A stretch of DNA of 64,000 nt from Haematococcus lacustris. Taxonomy: Eukaryota > Chlorophyta > Chlorophyceae > Chlamydomonadales > Haematococcaceae. Made by a program: the position numbers and the translations under genes. The notes beneath the pieces are model-generated. The model was not told the DNA's origin, made no database searches, and worked only from the letters and a program-made list of their open reading frames with translations. Positions 23,335 to 36,746 of the stretch are shown piece by piece (position 1 is the first letter of the stretch; each line of letters starts with the position of its first letter). The stretch covers positions 1,124,350 to 1,188,349 of the forward strand of contig JASKMD010000014.1 in the NCBI GenBank assembly GCA_030144725.1, read 5' to 3'.

Positions 23335-24285
23335 ATGCTCCTTATAGCTGCCCGACTGATCCTGGCGTCACGCTCGTGTGGCGCAGGGCAGGTTCCGATT
23401 CTGACCTCGACTTCTTTCTGTTGCAAGCGTGCTGCTTCTCTAGTGCATACAGCGCTGCCCACACTACCAAACTTCCAAACCCCAACATTCGCGACGCTGG
23501 GAGTGAGCAGCGGCACAGCGGGGTATATCCAAGGCGACGGGCTCCTTCTCGACGACAGTGCAGTCCAGGTGCGCGTCATGTCATGAAATGAAAGCAGGAG
23601 CAGCAGCAGCAACGTGCAGGACCTTGCACTGTCACGGCAAGTGACCTGCATGCCATGCTGACCTGCATGCCATGCTGACCTGCACGGTGTGTCTCCCCTG
23701 CAGCGGCTACGTAAGTTGCAGCAGGAGAAGGGGCATTCCGTCTTATTGCGGATAGAAGTAGAAGGCGGAGGCTGCAGTGGCTTTCAGTACAAGTTCTCAT
23801 TAGACTCTCAGCCCCAAAGCACTGACGTGTGAGTGGTAGCATACCAGGCACCTGCCTGTCATGGTCAGGTTGCAGTGCACGTGGCCACGTGGCATGCACA
23901 TCTACATCCATGCTCGGTCCCCCCACACCCCTTATCACAAAGCCAGCCATCACATGATTCCACATGCTCCAGTTCCAGTTGCTGCTCTTGCTGGCCCACA
24001 TGTCTTCTCAGTATGTCCAGAGTGTACAGAATGTCCAGTATGCTGCCCCTGCTCCTGCTGCTGCCCCTCAGGGTGTTTGGGCCTGAGGGTGCCCAGGTGG
24101 TGTGTGACAGTGTGAGCTTGGACCTGCTGCGGGGCGCACGCATCGAGTGGGAGGAGTCGCTGATGCGCAGCGCATTTGTGGTGGGCAGCAACCCCAATAG
24201 CGAGGCGTCGTGCGGCTGCGGCAGCTCCTTCACTGCCAAGGCCATCACGCCCCCCACCAGGCAGCGGGCTGGCAAAGCAAGTTGA
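23335..24285 (+). CDS. ISCA2: ISCA2-type A-type Fe-S cluster assembly protein
   Basis: Three exons (23335-23568, 23704-23828, 24072-24285) join in frame to 190 residues. A-type carriers accept and pass [4Fe-4S] clusters late in mitochondrial Fe-S biogenesis; ISCA2 works with ISCA1 and IBA57. The conserved ligands are all present: Cys102 in [13 protein letters not shown] and Cys167/Cys169 in [28 protein letters not shown] and the LMRSAFVV strand match the ISCA2 subgroup. The first ~65 residues are rich in Ser, Ala, Thr and Arg without conserved blocks, consistent with a mitochondrial presequence. The start is the first ATG of that open exon. The C-terminal tail after FTAK ([14 protein letters not shown]) is a short extension. 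Introns use gtgcgc and gtgagt donors with cag/tcag acceptors. Confidence 0.88.
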
Positions 24286-27200
24286 GCTTGACGGCAGGCT
24301 GGGGGGCCCAAGCGTGGTGGGCGGTAGCAGGGTGAGGCGGTGTATGGTGCGTGAAGGGCAGGGGAGGGCAGCAGGGTGTGGGCAGGAATGGTGGCAGGCA
24401 GACTGGCTGCAAGGCTTCAGGCTGGGGAAGACGGGGCAGTGGGCCCACTGCCCCACGTGCCTCTCTATGACCCAGAACATACGGCCTCCCTTCTCAAGTC
24501 TCGTAGCTTTCAGGCCTGGAGTGCCAGGCATAGGAGTCTGCTGGACAGTTGCCAAGCAGCCTGCCACCTGCCACTATTGCTGCCATTGCTACACTGCTTA
24601 AGGTCAGGCAGTAGTGAAGTAGAAAACGTGATAGGCACACACACATTGCGTGGGACGTGAACTCCATTCACACGACCCACAGCCCCTCATGTGTGGGTCT
24701 TACGGGGCTTCCTGTGCTCAAGCAAGCGTTGCCCGCAGGGTTGATGAGCCAGATGGTGCACTGACAGCAGGCTGGCGCCTGGGTAGAGGTTGGCCCAGCT
24801 CAGGAGCAGACCAGCTGGCTGAGTCCTCTCAAAGGTGCAAGTGGGTCAATGGCTTGTTGGGAGGGTTGCCAGGATGGATGCTGGTGCTGGTGCTGCTCAG
24901 GGCAGCTGAGCCCAGCCGTGACAGGGCTTTTGGTTCAAGGCGGCTGAGCATGGAGCCTCTGAGGGCATCAGGCCAGGGTGATGAACACAACGACCCCATT
25001 GCCCCATGACTACTGACCTGAGCTGTGTTCGTTGTGCTATGCTGGTGGACATTGCTGTCATGGCTTACCCATGGTATATGCCTTGTGAACGGACGGTGAC
25101 AACAACTATGTTGTAGCTGTGGCGACATGGCAGTAGGGAGAGCCAGTGTAGCATTCTGGGTATTGTGGTTGGACAGTGGTCGTCATGAAAGCCCTGTAGC
25201 CTGGTGCCAAGCGCTGCCTAGCCCATGGGTGTCTACCTGTTTAGTGAGATGCAGCATGTGCGGGGCCTCATGTGTAAGGTACTAAGATATAGTACTAGTC
25301 GAAATAGTACTATTTTTGACTAGAATAGAGATAGTCTAGTCGCTCCATGCAAAAAAAAATGTCCTAGGCGATTGCAGAGCTATTAGCAGTTTCAACGGGA
25401 AGACTCGTTGTCATCATTGTTGCACTTAACATTCACATGTATATAGAGTCAAAGACACGGGCATTGACATCTTGACAGACCTTGTTGAAGGGGATCTCTG
25501 CACATATAAAGAACATATGGAATTTCTGCCAGAATTGCTCCACAACACAGGGAGGCAGCGCTGTACCATTCTAGCACTTCGCAATTCGCTGGAAAGGCAG
25601 CTCTGCGGCTGCTGCTGCTGCTGGTCCATCTGGTGTCGTGTCCGCACGCTGTCGCTTTGGCTTGCACTTGTGTTCATTTGTGGTAGACATGTTCACGCAG
25701 CTATAGGACTGGTCACAATCGCCGCAAACGGCTTTGCAAACGCTTTGTCCTTGAAACTCATAGACCTGAAATGAGAAGCGCTTGCTGTAGATGAAATTCT
25801 AATGCTCCCAGCTTCCTCTTTGGCTGCGTGCCGCCCGATGGGCCAGCAGCTGCAGCCATCGGAGTTCGTCGATAAGGAAGTGGGCAATCCTTTGGCCGGC
25901 AGATCAACAGAATAGCAACTGATACTGACTGCTCTTAAGACTAGCACGACGTGTCTGGTGAGCTAATGTACGCCCCGTTGCGACTGAAACGAGCTGATTT
26001 GGTGACGAAATAGTCGACTAGTCTACACTATTTACTATCTCTACATGGACATAGAGATGTGGTTTAATGTGGACAAATGTGGGCAAGTTTAATTTCATGA
26101 AATGCCACATAAACAAACTCCCCCACTAATACAGTGGGCCTGTCCGCAGGGAACGGGCATATCAAGCTTGGTCTATATGGCCCCTCTTTTGTCGTGTTTG
26201 GCTACCTTGACAGCGCCAAGGTTTCGAGGGTTTGCTCGACCGGCCTGATGGCTGCTGAGCTGAACTCCATTCCAGTTGCGCAGTGCTGAGTAGCCAGCTT
26301 GTCCTGGACCAAGAAAGCTGGCAACCGCTCGTCACTGACCAATATTGCTTCCATGCAATCTGAGGCCATGACTAGGGTGCGTCCCGTCTGGTTAGATCTC
26401 GGGTGCGTCCCGTCTGATTATATGGCGATTGTTAAGCTGCATGCCTTTGGCATGCTCTGAAACCTGCCTGGGTCACGTAAGCACAAGCCAGCTCCTGCTT
26501 AGCAACTTGACGGTGCTGCTGCGCGATTTTAGTAGATCATGCACAGGTCACAATTGCTGGCCAGGCTGCCTTGCCAGGTTGCACAGCCTGCAATGGTTTT
26601 ACATACATAGCACACTAACAGTCCATTTACGTCTACAACACAATGACAGTGCTGCTCCTGCACCACCAACAGCGCACGCTCAGCACAAACATACCATCAG
26701 GGTTGCATGGAAGCAAAGGTGTCCGGGCGGCATGCATTCACTGTATTGTATTGTATGGATGTCTGATGAATAATTGCCATATCACCGGCATACCACATCC
26801 CACGCATGTGTAACACCTACTACCTCACCTCGACCAATAGATAGCTCGCTGGCCCTGGCTCCGCCATCTGCACTGCCATGGGGGGCAGCTGCGACCCCCC
26901 TGTGCCTCCATTGCTTGAGTGGTCAAGCAAGCTATTCAGGAGGGCAACAACCCCAGGCCTTCACGCCTCAGCAGCTGCAGCCTCTTATGTCGGCTGCCAC
27001 CACCATCCATGCCTACAGCTGGCTGCCAACCCTGCATGTGGTGCCGTTGCACGTGTGTGGGAAGAGCTCCTAGTCTGCGTTGAATACCAGCTACTTGCCT
27101 CTGGAGCTTGTTACCCAGCCATGCCAGACTGCCTAAGTTCGTGTTTCTTCCATGGCAGGGGCACATATTGCTCGCTGGGCTGGTGAGTGGGGCGCTGACG

Positions 27201-27292
27201 GGTGTGCCATCCTCCTTGGCCGGGGCATGTGTTGCTCGCTGGACTGGTGAGTAAGGTGCTGACGGGTGTGGAGTGAAGTAAAGCCATGATGC
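24286..27292. other. Intergenic region, no gene recognised
   Basis: Nothing with family resemblance. 25258-26110 is distinctly AT-richer than its surroundings and has imperfectly inverted tagtcgaaatagt-like motifs at both sides (25297 and ~26005), so it may be a decayed transposon. A ~55-bp imperfect direct repeat (gctcgctggactggtgagta type) lies at 27160-27275. Confidence 0.5.
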
Positions 27293-30123
<2,831 letters not shown>

Positions 30124-30394
30124 TGCCTTACGCGGGCGAGTTGCGTGCTCAGGGGTGCAGTCGAGCTGGCTGATCAACAACACAAACTTACGAATTTTGA
30201 ACGGCCGCAGCTGACTTGCTTGCAAATCCATACATCGTGTTTATGAGGCTGTAGTCTTGCATTCGCCGGCTGGACCAGGACATAGACCATTGAAACATAA
30301 GGCTGTCAGTATCGACAAGGTAGTCCTGTGGTGCAAGATTGTGGCATGGGAACATCCGCAGCCGCTCGTCCCTCGCTAGGACCGACCTTGGAGT

Positions 30395-30572
30395 CGGACC
30401 ACTAGAGACCACTAGGGACCAGTCAGTCAGTGTTGTGGGGCTGTGTGGGGTTATGTTCCCATGCACATGGCATGGGCGCCGACCACCTACACTATTACGT
30501 TGGCATGACGGACATGCACTATTTGTAAGCTGATGACAGCTCGAATGGGAACACACACTACTGTGCCCCAGC

Positions 30573-30615
<43 letters not shown>

Positions 30616-31640
30616 GTCTTGGGTCTCGTCTCGCAGCCGCTTGTACCCCAGCTCTGGGTGCTCCCTGCCTTTGGCTGGCGGGGGGTTGCTGGGCCCTGGC
30701 TCTGAGGCTGCTGCCTGTGTGGCTTCCTGGCTGCATCATGGGGCCTGGGGGGGCTTGCGTAGTGCCACTACTGGGCACCACGTCATGCCCCCCACTGGCT
30801 GGTCACGCTGCTGCCTCTGTTCTGGATGCAGCAGGCGGTAGTCAACCTGCCCTTCTGGGGGCCTCCAGTCTGCAGGCCAGGTGGGCTGGTCATGGTCCAG
30901 CTGCTCCTCACAAGGCTGATGGCCTTTCACTGCTGAGGTGAACCGGCTGGTGCGGTGCTCATCCACAAGCACCACCCTGCCCCGCAACTGGTCTGTGCCC
31001 CTGGGCCTGCACACCACTTTGCAGCAGGCCCGCAGCACCACATCAGCACCCCAGCCTCCCTGGGTGCCGATGCCAGCTGCACAAAGGAAGACCACCAGGT
31101 GCTTGGCACGCCCATGGCGCTCCATGGCTGCAGCAAGGCACACATGGTGGCTGACATGGTTGCATTAGGTTAGTCAACTAGTCTTTCACTTCATGCCCAA
31201 CCCACCACCTCTCAGTATCTAACCCTCCCTCCCACCTAGCCTCACTTTCTTGTAGAACTGCTCCAGCGCCCGGTCCTGGGCTCCGAACAGCCGCAGCCGC
31301 TGCCGTGCCCACTTGGGTCCAGGTGCACCTCCCACACAGCATCCCAGGTGGCCAGGATGACGATGATGTGCTTCAGGTTGGCCTCCAGGGAGGAGCTGGC
31401 TGAACTGGCTGCTGCCAGGTGCTTGAGGTGGGGCTTGATGGGTGCTAGCCACCGCTCGGTGTTGTGGCGGTGTTTTGCCGCACCTTGCCCTTGGTCAGCT
31501 CCTACCAAGCCAGCTGATCTGCTACGAGGTGGCCTGACCACATGTCCCAGTGAGGCTGCACTGACTGCCTGGGTGATGCCCACCTCAATCTGGGTCAATG
31601 CCCACCCTAATCTGTTGGGCTGGACCAAACACAGACTCAC
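30395..31640 (-). pseudogene. Decayed Fanzor-like gene, copy B
   Basis: Minus-strand paralogue of copy A. It has GITQAVSAASLG, WLAPIKPHLKHLAAAS, LATWDAVWEVHLDP, then ERHGRAKHLVVFL, GRVVLVDEHRTSRF and GQVDYRLLHPEQ. The RuvC-III block is deleted: after the Pro-rich linker the sequence passes directly to KGREHPELGYKRLRDE. RuvC-I Asp is also altered (QIEVGITQ). The frame breaks between the two larger segments near 31260. The tail with ggcgcccatgccatgtgcat and tggtccctagtggtctctag follows at 30395-30500. A (GCT)14 run at 30578-30611 encodes the poly-Ala/Gln end. Confidence 0.72.
30578..30611 (+). repeat. (GCT)n trinucleotide run
   Basis: About eleven units at the coding end of Fanzor-like copy B; the equivalent position in copy E (42970-42991) also has a short (CTG)n run. 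Confidence 0.9.
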
Positions 31641-31744
31641 GCTGCTCAGCTATGTGTGTGGACTAGCTTCCAGGCGGTGTTGCAAACCAGCTACTTACCT
31701 CAGGGACATTTGCAGTCCAGGAGAGAGCAGGAGGCCGCTGTAGC

Positions 31745-32110
31745 CCTGTCATCTACTGTAAGACGAACTGGGACCTACAGTGTTTTTCGGGAGTATGCAG
31801 CCGACCTATGTCCTCACTAAGCATCGCTTATGGCTCCCTTGCAAGACAAAGAGAAGCCTTGTTAAGTGCGGCTCACATACGCAACTTTAGCAAGCCTGCC
31901 ACCCAGGTCCAGTTGTGCAGCACGAATGTAAACCGAGCTCAGCATACATACGTGTGATACGTTAGGGTGGGCAGGAAAATTCTAGAATACAGGACAGGAC
32001 ATGACCTCCAGGACCTTGCGCGGCAAGTTGCATGCTCCAAGGTAGGAGACTACTTGTGTGGAAGGCTACAAACAAACGCCATTGAGGGCCACCTCCGGCC
32101 ATGACGGGCG
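31745..32110. other. Spacer, nothing recognised
   Basis: Sequence between Fanzor-like copy B and the first GGGGC array; no exon or repeat seen. Confidence 0.5.
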
Positions 32111-32890
32111 GGGGCGGGGCGGGGCGGGGCGGGGCGGGGCGGGGCGGGGCGGGGCGGGGCGGGGCGGGGCGGGGCGGGGCGGGGCGGGGCGGGGCGGGGC
32201 GGGGCGGGGCGGGGCGGGGCGGGGCGGGGCGGGGCGGGGCGGGGCGGGGCGGGGCGGGGCGGGGCGGGGCGGGGCGGGGCGGGGCGGGGCGGGGCGGGGC
32301 GGGGCGGGGCGGGGCGGGGCGGGGCGGGGCGGGGCGGGGCGGGGCGGGGCGGGGCGGGGCGGGGCGGGGCGGGGCGGGGCGGGGCGGGGCGGGGCGGGGC
32401 GGGGCGGGGCGGGGCGGGGCGGGGCGGGGCGGGGCGGGGCGGGGCGGGGCGGGGCGGGGCGGGGCGGGGCGGGGCGGGGCGGGGCGGGGCGGGGCGGGGC
32501 GGGGCGGGGCGGGGCGGGGCGGGGCGGGGCGGGGCGGGGCGGGGCGGGGCGGGGCGGGGCGGGGCGGGGCGGGGCGGGGCGGGGCGGGGCGGGGCGGGGC
32601 GGGGCGGGGCGGGGCGGGGCGGGGCGGGGCGGGGCGGGGCGGGGCGGGGCGGGGCGGGGCGGGGCGGGGCGGGGCGGGGCGGGGCGGGGCGGGGCGGGGC
32701 GGGGCGGGGCGGGGCGGGGCGGGGCGGGGCGGGGCGGGGCGGGGCGGGGCGGGGCGGGGCGGGGCGGGGCGGGGCGGGGCGGGGCGGGGCGGGGCGGGGC
32801 GGGGCGGGGCGGGGCGGGGCGGGGCGGGGCGGGGCGGGGCGGGGCGGGGCGGGGCGGGGCGGGGCGGGGCGGGGCGGGGCGGGGCGGGGC
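32111..32890 (+). repeat. (GGGGC)156 pentanucleotide array
   Basis: A perfect array of 780 bp. All frames are open only because the unit has no stop codon. The G-strand has strong quadruplex potential. It sits about 330 bp upstream of the truncated BTB copy, as the larger array at 39593 does for the intact BTB gene. Confidence 0.98.
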
Positions 32891-33649
32891 GGTCAATGTA
32901 TTGGGGCACACGTGTCTTGTAGAGAAGAATGGAGACCAGTTGGCCGCAGGCATTCTGCTCAATAGCCATGGTCCTTTCCTGGTTAGCTTCTTGCTTTTTT
33001 AGCCATACACTTTCTTTCACGTCTCCGTTCCTAGTTTTTATTGCGGTAAGAATGAATAGCTACCAGGTGATGCGAGGGATGCACCTTGACGCTGACGATA
33101 TTCAGCACCGTCATGGCAATGCGTGCGTGCGGCGGGGCGGGCGGTTAGATTTGACGGCGAAACATCCGCGTCCTACTCTACACTACTCGCGGCATTGCAG
33201 TAGTCAAGCTCGTCAAGCATGGCTAAGCTGGACTGGGCCTGGCTGTTCGGCAGCCCGTTTTTGTCGGACTGCACCGTGGAGCTGGACCGAGGACAGGGGA
33301 CGTCTGCTTCAGCGTCGTTTCCACAGCGCGACAGCATACAGCTGCCGGGACATGCAGTCCTTTTGGCGCACTCAAGCCCTCTGCTGCGCTCGTTGCTTGA
33401 GGCGTGCGTATGCTCCGACAACGCAGCCAGTGCGGGGCAGGAGCGAGGCGCAGGAGGAGGATGTGTCGTGCGGCTGCCCGTAGGGCCGGGCCAAGAACAC
33501 GCGGGCCTGGTGGTCCTCCGCGGCATGTGGGTGCGCCTCGGTTACACCGTCGCAGCCTAGCAGGCCGTCGGCAGTAGGCCACGTACAAGCTAGCTCGGGG
33601 CTAACTTTGCCCGAGAGGCATTCGAGGTCTAGGCAGTTCGGGCTTCGGC
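32891..33649 (+). repeat. Segmental duplicate of the BTB 5' region (copy 1)
   Basis: Matches 41028-41797 over nearly its whole length (attggggcacacgtgtcttg, gaccgaggacaggggacg and so on). Homology stops at gcttcggc (33649), where the uS11-like fragment begins. Confidence 0.9.
33219..33526 (+). pseudogene. Truncated BTB/POZ gene duplicate
   Basis: Same first exon as the intact gene at 41367: AKLDWAWLFGSPFLSDCTVE, LPGHAVLLAHSSPLLRSLL, with the same donor site (gcat/gtgggt). Only a few substitutions separate them (Ser for Asn at residue 12). No homologue of exons 2-7 follows, so it cannot encode the full domain. It is probably a non-functional segmental copy, unless it makes a short 113-residue protein by reading through the donor. 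Confidence 0.75.
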
Positions 33650-33823
33650 ACTATTGTAACTATTGTTACTTTTACCGATGTTCAAGGCAATACTATAGCC
33701 AGCGCTTCAGCAGGTGATCGCGGTTTTAAAGGGGCTAAGAAAGCTACGCCCTACGCAGCTCAAGTAACAGTAGACAAAGCAGCAGAAGAAGCTAAGGAAC
33801 ATGGCCTTAAGACTGCGGTTGTA
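33650..33823 (+). pseudogene. rpsK: Fragment of bacterial/organellar-type ribosomal protein uS11
   Basis: The open frame from 33650 reads [15 protein letters not shown] sequence with a small internal duplication, then [37 protein letters not shown] and GLKTAVV before a TGA. This is the central part of uS11: the TDVQGN turn, the [17 protein letters not shown] core and the following helix. The N-terminal and C-terminal thirds (including the PHNGCR end) are absent. The fragment is AT-rich with A/T-ending codons, unlike the GC-rich neighbourhood. That suggests prokaryotic or organellar origin, not a native nuclear exon. It lies exactly between the end of the BTB duplicate and a 35-bp inverted repeat. 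Confidence 0.72.
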
Positions 33824-33860
33824 TGACGGAGACGTGAAAGAAAGTGTATGGCTAAAAAAG

Positions 33861-34435
33861 CCCGGCAGCTGTACGACGCTGAAGCCATGGGTTGAACAAC
33901 TACCTGTATGACAGTAGTTATACCGATGGTTTGCGGCCGAGTGTGAGGGGAGTGAGGGAGTTTGCGCCTGACGCTGTGACGCCCGTTCTTTGCAGGGCAG
34001 GCATCAGCGCGCTGCGCTGAGTAGGATGGGCGTCACAGCTCACATCGGGGCCGAGTTTGCGGCCTGGTCACTCGTAACTTGTGAGAGCAACCTTGCAGCA
34101 AGGCTGTGAATGCGGCCATGATACATGGGCACTGTAAGCCTCCTCACACTATAAGCCGCATCCCTGACGCTTGTGAGTGGTTGCGATGTTTCCGATGGGA
34201 TGCCCTGCCGATGGTAGCGATGGCACACAGGCACACTGAAACTCGGTTACATCCGGCATATTCCACTGTACTCTATTCACAGGTACTCGTTGATACAGAC
34301 TTTCGGGGACACGGGTTGACAAGTCGACAGGGGCCTGTAAACAGCAAATAGTTGTACGCAGCACAGCTGTCAGACAACATGTTGCTCTTGCAAGGAAAAC
34401 AACTGCTAGGAAGGGCTTTGCTATTTGCAAGAGGG
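33861..34435. other. Spacer, no gene recognised
   Basis: Contains a 12-bp inverted pair gctgtgacgccc (33973-33984) and gggcgtcacagc (34028-34039), able to form a hairpin with a 43-base loop; otherwise nothing. Confidence 0.5.
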
Positions 34436-34740
34436 GTGATGGTGGCATGGCTACAGCTGGCATGGCTACAGGGGTGGTGGCAGGGCAGCTGCCCCTGCTG
34501 GTGATGGTGGTAGTGGTGGCAGCAGGAGGGGTGATGGTGTCTTGGCTACAACTGCTGGTAGGTGGTGGCAGGGCAGCTGCCCCTTCTGCTGCTGGTGGCG
34601 GTGGTGGAAGCAAGAGGGGTGATGGTGGCATGGCTACAGCTGCTGGTAGGTGGTGGCAGGGCAGCTGCCCCTACTGCTGGTGGTGATGGTGGTGGTGGCA
34701 GGGTGGTGGTGGTGGTGGTGGTGGTGGTGGTGGTGGTGGG
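34436..34740 (+). repeat. ~85-bp minisatellite plus (GGT)n
   Basis: Three imperfect units containing gcatggctacagctgctggt and ggtggcagggcagctgcccc, then a (ggt)n run at ~34705-34740. Related units resume at 35830. Confidence 0.85.
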
Positions 34741-35822
34741 TGGGAGGGGCAGGGCTGGGAGGGGAGGGGCAGGGCTGGGAGGGGGTGGGACAGGGCTGGG
34801 AGGGGAGGGGAGGGGCAGGGCAGGGCTGGGAGGGGAGGGGCAGGGCTGGGAGGGGAGGGGCAGGGCTGGGAGGGGAGGGGCAGGGCTGGGAGGGGTGGGG
34901 CAGGGCTGGGAGGGGAGGGGCAGGGCAGGACTGGGAGGGGTGAGGCAGGGCTGGGAGGGGAGGGGCAGGGCTGGGAGGGGAGGGGCAGGGCTGGGAGGGG
35001 GTGGGACAGGGCTGGGATGGGAGGGGCAGGGCAGGGCTGGGAGGGGGTGAGGCAGGGGTGGGAGGGGAGGGGCAGGGCAGGACTGGGAAGGGTGGGGCAG
35101 GGCTGGGAGGGGAGGGGCAGGGCTTGGAGGGGAGGGGCAGGGCAGGGCTGGGAGGGGAGGGGCAGGGCTGGGAGGGGAGGGGCAGGGCAGGGCTGGGAGG
35201 GGCAGGGCAAGGCTGGGAGGAGAGGGGCAGGGCAAGGCTGGGAGGGGTGGGGCAGGGCAAGGCTGGGAGGGGTGGGGCAGGGCTGGGAGGGGAGGGGCAG
35301 GGCTGGGAGGGGTTGGGACAGGGCTGGGAGGGGAGGGGCAGGGCAGGGCTGGGAGGGGGTGGGGCAGGGCTGGGAGGGGAGGGGCAGGGCAGGGCTGGGA
35401 GGGGTGGGGCAGGGCTGGGAGGGGTTGGGACAGGGCTGGGAGGGGAGGGGCAGGGCAGGGCTGGGAGGGGCAGGGGCAGGGCTGGGAGGAGAGGGGCAGG
35501 GCAAGGCTGGGAGGGGTGGGGCAGGGCAGGGCTGGGAGGGGTGGGGCAGGGCTGGGAGGGGAGGGGCAGGGCAGGGCTGGGAGGGGTGGGGCAGGGCTGG
35601 GAGGGGAGGGGCAGGGCAGGGCTGGGAGGGGTTGGGGCAGGGGTGGGAGGGGAGGGGCACGGCAAGGCTGGGAGGGGTGGGGCAGGGCTGGGAGGGGAGG
35701 GGCAGGGCTGGGAGGGTTGGGGTAGGGCTGAGAGGGGTGGGGCAGGGCTGGGAGGGGAGGGGAGGGGCAGGGCAGGGCTGGGAGGGGTGGGGCAGGGCTG
35801 GGAGGGGTGGGGCAGGGCTGGT
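34741..35822 (+). repeat. G-rich minisatellite (gggaggggcagggct)
   Basis: About 1.1 kb of 15-20 bp units around gctgggaggggaggggcagg. The core resembles the G-rich array in the foldback arms. Long open frames on both strands arise from composition. Confidence 0.95.
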
Positions 35823-36135
35823 GGTGGCAGCATGAGGTGTGATGGTGTCATGGCTACAGCTGCTGGTAGGTGGTGGTAGGGCAACTGCCCCTGCTAGGGG
35901 GTGGTGGTAGGCTAGCTGCCCCTGGTGATGGTGGTGTGGTGGTGGGTGGTGGTGGTGGTCGCAGCATGAGGGGTGATGGTGTCTTGGCTACAGCTGCTGG
36001 TGGGTGGTGGTAGGGCAGTTGCCCCAGCTGGTGGTGATGGTGGTCGTGCAGCAGGGCACATGCAGCAGGGCTGGCACCTGGGCATGGCTGGTGCAAGGCC
36101 AGGGCACATGCAGCAAGGCTGGCACCTGTGCTGGG
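35823..36135 (+). repeat. ~85-bp minisatellite, right block
   Basis: Further copies of the catggctacagctgctggta unit seen at 34436-34740, plus two copies of a ~55-bp gcacatgcagcagggctggc unit (36055-36130). Confidence 0.8.
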
Positions 36136-36746
36136 TTGGTGCAATGCGCATTGCAATCCTCATCTGGGTTGACTGTATGGCTATCGGAGGTTGCACTGAC
36201 CTGTTGATTGTACCTGCTCTGCTGATAGCTCCATTGCACCGCTGCAACGCATCGCTGCATTGCGACGCTATAATGTACATCCGCTGCTCGCATCCATTTC
36301 TCTAGTTGGTCTGGAGTGGTGCCCTGCCCTGGTCTTGGTCTCTACGTTGGCCTTGCGCTTGCGGCCGCTGCCTTGCCCGCCCATCCACTGAGAGCCCAAA
36401 ATAACCGGGCCCTTTTTTTGGTTATTCAATGTTTTGCACGCGGGCGTGCAAAGTGGCGTGCAAACTGTCTCTGTGACTTCTCACTCTCCGTGCAAACCAT
36501 CGTGTTATTGCCCAGATATATCTGAATGGATATATCAACAATGCTGTATCCCTCTCCTGTGGAGCCCCTACACTTCTCCACAGCATGAGAGACCGGTGTG
36601 TGTCCCTAACCTAGGAGTCGGGACTCGTGTCCCTAACCTATTCGCTAGAGCCCTACCCTATGCACACTCTAGCGCACACACATCCCCTTTGTAAGGGGCA
36701 ATCGTATTGTTTGTGTTGTTTGGCTCATGGCATGATACACATGTCA
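36136..36746. other. Spacer downstream of Fanzor-like copy C
   Basis: No exon recognised. Likely contains the 3' untranslated end of copy C (which reads leftward) and so would hold its guide-RNA region if the element is organised like other TnpB-family elements. Confidence 0.4.

Larger units (their letters stand above)
32994..33860. repeat. Perfect 35-bp inverted repeat pair
   Basis: 32994-33028 (cttttttagccatacacttt onward) and 33826-33860 are exact reverse complements. The left copy also exists, with mismatches, in the second BTB duplicate (~41150); the right copy is unique. It therefore looks like a templated inverted insert at a repair junction. Confidence 0.9.

Noticed and set aside
25258..26110. 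AT-rich patch as a transposon with TIRs
   Set aside because: The tagtcgaaatagt-like motifs are only loosely inverted and no target duplication or coding domain was found; kept as a note, not called.
32058..33002. Large open frames (Gly-Ala-Gly-Arg or Ala-Pro-Pro-Arg polymers) across the GGGGC arrays
   Set aside because: The pentamer has no stop codon in any frame on either strand; openness is automatic. No splice or start context supports coding.
34546..35884. Long Pro-rich frames on the minus strand of the 34.7-35.8 kb minisatellite
   Set aside because: Same reason: stop-free repeat units, multiple overlapping frames, no surrounding exon.
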